Source: Nostoc spongiaeforme FACHB-130 (GTDB lineage: Bacteria > Cyanobacteriota > Cyanobacteriia > Cyanobacteriales > Nostocaceae). Taken from it: 64,000 nt of DNA. Both the position numbers and the translations under genes were made by a program. The DNA is taken from contig NZ_JACJTB010000026.1 in NCBI RefSeq assembly GCF_014698475.1, positions 1 to 64,000 of the forward strand. Reading direction: 5' to 3'. Below the pieces are notes generated by a model, which ran no database searches, was not told the origin of the DNA, and worked only from the letters and a program-made list of their open reading frames with translations. Each line of letters opens with the position of its first letter. The first letter of the stretch is position 1. Of this stretch, positions 61,811 through 64,000 are shown piece after piece.

Positions 61811-62305
61811 TTACTCACCTGCAATTTGCAGAATAGTTGTATACAACTGTTCGCTGACACGAAAATCCGCTTGTTCCATTAATTGGTCAATAAGCGGTTT
61901 AACAATTGGAATTAAATTATTCCGTTTAGCTTGTACAAGCACTCCCAATAATCCAGTCACTTGCAAACCATAACTTTTTGCTACTATACGCCCTCGACGT
62001 TCATCCATTAACAGTAAATCAGCTTTAAGTTCTAAGGCTAAGGCGATCGCTTCAGCTTCACCCAAGTCAATATTTTCTTGACTTTCCTGAATTATAATTA
62101 CTTGTTGTAAATCTTTAACTGTCTGAGTTTGAATCCAGGCAAAGGTTTGCACTTCCATAGCACCAGGAACAAGTTTATCAACAGATACCATTTCGTTGTA
62201 AACTGCTGCTGGAATAATAATTTGATTGTAAAGTTTTTGCAGCAAATCTAACTGCGCGATCGCTGCCAAATTTGTAATAGGTGATGTATCACTAACAATA
62301 ATCAC
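61811..62305 (-). CDS. DUF3368 PIN-like toxin
   Basis: A 164-residue PIN-fold protein: IIVSDTSPITNLAAI at the start (Asp), LGEAEAIALALE (Glu) and LLLMDERRGRIVAKS (Asp) supply the acidic residues of PIN ribonucleases. DUF3368 proteins pair with UPF0175 proteins as toxin-antitoxin-like modules. It overlaps the upstream UPF0175 gene by 4 bp. It would be an endoribonuclease toxin in that model. Confidence 0.85.
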   Translation of the reverse strand: MIIVSDTSPITNLAAIAQLDLLQKLYNQIIIPAAVYNEMVSVDKLVPGAMEVQTFAWIQTQTVKDLQQVIIIQESQENIDLGEAEAIALALELKADLLLMDERRGRIVAKSYGLQVTGLLGVLVQAKRNNLIPIVKPLIDQLMEQADFRVSEQLYTTILQIAGE

Positions 62306-62547
62306 AATAGCTTCATCGACTGCAAAGTTTTTATATCCGCTTCAAAATCTTTTACATCATAATTAATACAAAGTCCACGCTTGGCAAGTTCATGTTGGAA
62401 TTCAATTACTGTTAATCCCGTCCAAGTACGAGCTTTACCGCTACTAATTTTTTCTTGCTTATAAAGCATAATAGCGATTTCTAACTTTAATTCATCCTCC
62501 GTCATTCTTGTGGCTCGGAGAATATCATCAGGGATTAAGATACTCAT
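62302..62547 (-). CDS. UPF0175 antitoxin-like protein
   Basis: An 81-residue protein of the UPF0175 family: MSILIPDDILRATRMTEDEL, EIAIMLYKQEKISSGKARTW and GLTVIEFQHELAKRGL. The latter half is a helix-turn-helix-like segment. UPF0175 proteins are probable antitoxins or DNA-binding partners of DUF3368 toxins. The stop overlaps the toxin start, as expected for a coupled pair with the antitoxin translated first. Confidence 0.87.
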   Translation of the reverse strand: MSILIPDDILRATRMTEDELKLEIAIMLYKQEKISSGKARTWTGLTVIEFQHELAKRGLCINYDVKDFEADIKTLQSMKLL

Positions 62548-62755
62548 AGGAAATGTGATTGGAGTTATTTACTCTACAATTTTAAAATATGTAGAGCAGA
62601 AGTATGAGATAGTCCATAAGAAATTGCGCTTAAACTTTTTCAATTATGTCTAGAGTACATGAGCTTTTGAATCAAATTATTAAATGGGTGCAGCAGTCCA
62701 ATTAAGAGAACAAGTTAATCACTAGAACCTTTCAAAAAACACTAAAGCCAGTGCT

Positions 62756-64000
62756 TCAATTATTTTTGTGTCTTAGGTATTGAGTCAGCAACCTAAAGCA
62801 GTGGTCATCGTTAACCCCTGGTAGCTTGTCTTGTAATGCAGCATAAGCATCTTGAGTCAAAAGTATGGGGTATCCTATCTCAAAGTCATCAGTGTTCGAT
62901 GATGTGATTTCACCTAATTGATCTATAACTCTCAAGATTGTTTCGCTAACAATTGTTGTATCTAGTGAACCCACAAGTTGCTCTAATTCTCTCTTGGTTG
63001 ATTCCGTTAGCCAAACTCTGATTAAGCCTGTATTCAAAACCTCTCCAATTACAGTGAAGATGTAAAGATTTGGATCAATTGGAGATGGAATATCAAAGTA
63101 TGGTTGAATTTTAGCACCTGCTGATGTTGTGACAGAGTATCTTTTCTTGCCAGTTTCTCTTTCATAAATCCATAAATTTTGACTTTGTTTCCTGGAACCA
63201 CCACCTGAAGGTCTCCATTCCGCATAGTAATCATCTGGATTAGGAATGAGCATTTCTTCTTCAAAATATAAAAATTGTCGTAAGCTTTCTTGCCAAAGCA
63301 ACCATCCAGTTCTCATGTCAGGAATACCAGAAGATTGGGCTTGCTGACTCACTTTATTTCTCCGTTGATTAATCAGTTCACCATATTGTGTTAGGACATT
63401 ACGCATAACTTGATTTGGATCTTGATCATCAACTGGAATGCGGATTGAGCGGGTAGCTGCTGGGTGCATTAAAGTTGTACCACAGGCATCTCTTAAATCA
63501 GGTTTTGATCGATAGCAAAGCATCTTATGCTCTACGCCTAGAAGATCATACATCACATCAATATTTAAATTAGACCACCCAGCTTTGGGGATTCCTTTTG
63601 CACGACAGTAAACATCTGCCCAATCTCCTTCCTCAAACTTTCGACCCATCATATAAGCTACTTTAATAGCAAGATAGGTCTGAGCATCTTCATATTCTTT
63701 TTGGGTAAAGGCTGGTAGTGTTCGAGGTCTGTACATCTGTGTATTCTCTAACTTAATTTTATCGACGAGTTCTCGAAAGGATTCAAAACTAATCGAAATT
63801 AAACTGTCTTTGATAGCTGTAGATAACCACTTAGAATATAAACGTCGATAGTCAAACTCAGGTTGACGTGAAACATGGAGAAAGCTTTTAGTAAAACTTT
63901 TTTCTTGAGCCAAATATTTTTTGATAAATTTAATTATATTTTGCTGTACTATCTGGTCATTATTTTGCTTTATCTGTATATTTTTTTGTGGATATAATTG
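62756..64000 (-). CDS. Hypothetical protein, 5' end beyond the window (possible nuclease)
   Basis: The reverse frame stays open from 62756 to the right edge at 64000, so the start lies outside. The TTG at 63913 is therefore not necessarily the start; the 29 codons to its right read as protein (QIVQQNIIKFIKKYLAQEK). At least 414 residues are present. I recognise no family. The segment IDVMYDLLGVEHKML followed by a Cys/Arg stretch (YRSKPDLRDACGTT) has an E-x-K-like core, so a restriction-type nuclease is conceivable; this is speculative. Upstream neighbours are not visible. Confidence 0.65.
   Translation of the reverse strand, partial: QLYPQKNIQIKQNNDQIVQQNIIKFIKKYLAQEKSFTKSFLHVSRQPEFDYRRLYSKWLSTAIKDSLISISFESFRELVDKIKLENTQMYRPRTLPAFTQKEYEDAQTYLAIKVAYMMGRKFEEGDWADVYCRAKGIPKAGWSNLNIDVMYDLLGVEHKMLCYRSKPDLRDACGTTLMHPAATRSIRIPVDDQDPNQVMRNVLTQYGELINQRRNKVSQQAQSSGIPDMRTGWLLWQESLRQFLYFEEEMLIPNPDDYYAEWRPSGGGSRKQSQNLWIYERETGKKRYSVTTSAGAKIQPYFDIPSPIDPNLYIFTVIGEVLNTGLIRVWLTESTKRELEQLVGSLDTTIVSETILRVIDQLGEITSSNTDDFEIGYPILLTQDAYAALQDKLPGVNDDHCFRLLTQYLRHKNN

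Overview
The window is chromosomal DNA from a cyanobacterium, most likely a filamentous heterocyst-former of the Nostocales (Nostoc/Anabaena/Calothrix-like). Evidence: the HIP1 palindrome GCGATCGC recurs throughout; there are plant-type NDH-1 genes (ndhF, ndhD), the sodium/bicarbonate transporter SbtA with its PII-like partner SbtB, an RbcR-type LysR regulator, a DevH-like Crp regulator, SipA, and several families confined to cyanobacteria and plastids (DUF4327, DUF2499, DUF3593). Heptamer short tandem repeats (GGGAGTN, CAGCACT) and REP-like hairpins, typical of Nostoc-type genomes, are scattered between and even inside genes. No rRNA, tRNA, CRISPR array or intact insertion sequence was seen. 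Layout: 0.1-5.4 kb holds a small membrane protein, a PPK2 polyphosphate kinase, a DUF4327 protein, an OmpR-type two-component pair and a LabA-like NYN protein. 5.4-7.0 kb has no credible protein gene but carries two candidate small RNAs and a 153-bp MITE-like palindrome. 7.0-12.0 kb holds an SGNH hydrolase, a 46-aa one-helix protein, a PlsY-like/PEP-synthase fusion and a cupin. 12.1-15.3 kb is a CO2-concentrating cassette (sbtA, sbtB, Na+/H+ antiporter) with visibly higher GC than its surroundings. 16-20 kb is accessory: acetyltransferase, Uma2 and PD-(D/E)XK-like proteins, and a gene with a -1 frameshift at an A7 run. 20-28 kb contains ndhD and ndhF, here separated by a PAS histidine kinase and a small exported repeat protein. 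28-38 kb has a thioredoxin, NnrU, RbcR, a Ser/Thr kinase beside a PstS-like protein, DevH, an ArgRS-like protein without catalytic core, a third strong small-RNA candidate, a HAD phosphatase and a PEP-CTERM protein. 38.9-50.2 kb has recJ (interrupted in frame by heptamer repeats), a GNAT, a RecB-like nuclease, CsaB, DUF2499/DUF3593, hisA, PrxQ, SipA, Coq4, and a Spy-like protein divergent from a NarL-type two-component system. 50.4-57.6 kb has a deaminase, a K+ channel, the MNIO cluster, a Uma2 protein and a DUF202 protein. 58-64 kb has nifJ (with an in-frame 45-bp tandem repeat), a UPF0175/DUF3368 toxin-antitoxin pair and a gene running off the right edge. The most interesting system is at 51.8-56.4 kb. 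Three tandem paralogous membrane proteins (TIGR04222-like, with a DPYxIAYLR motif) each end in an extreme low-complexity Gly/Ser/Cys tail with 4, 8 and 6 cysteines. They are followed 3 nt later by a DUF692 protein, a member of the multinuclear non-heme iron oxidase (MNIO) family that modifies peptidyl cysteines in methanobactin and related RiPPs, and then by a small protein that looks like an MNIO partner. The layout suggests a membrane-anchored, post-translationally modified cysteine tail, possibly for copper or other metal handling; the chemistry is inference. Secondary highlights are the three promoter-plus-terminator or folded small-RNA candidates, one of which carries a 10-nt perfect complement of the Yfr1 core motif, and the duplicated C-loop remnant behind sbtB.
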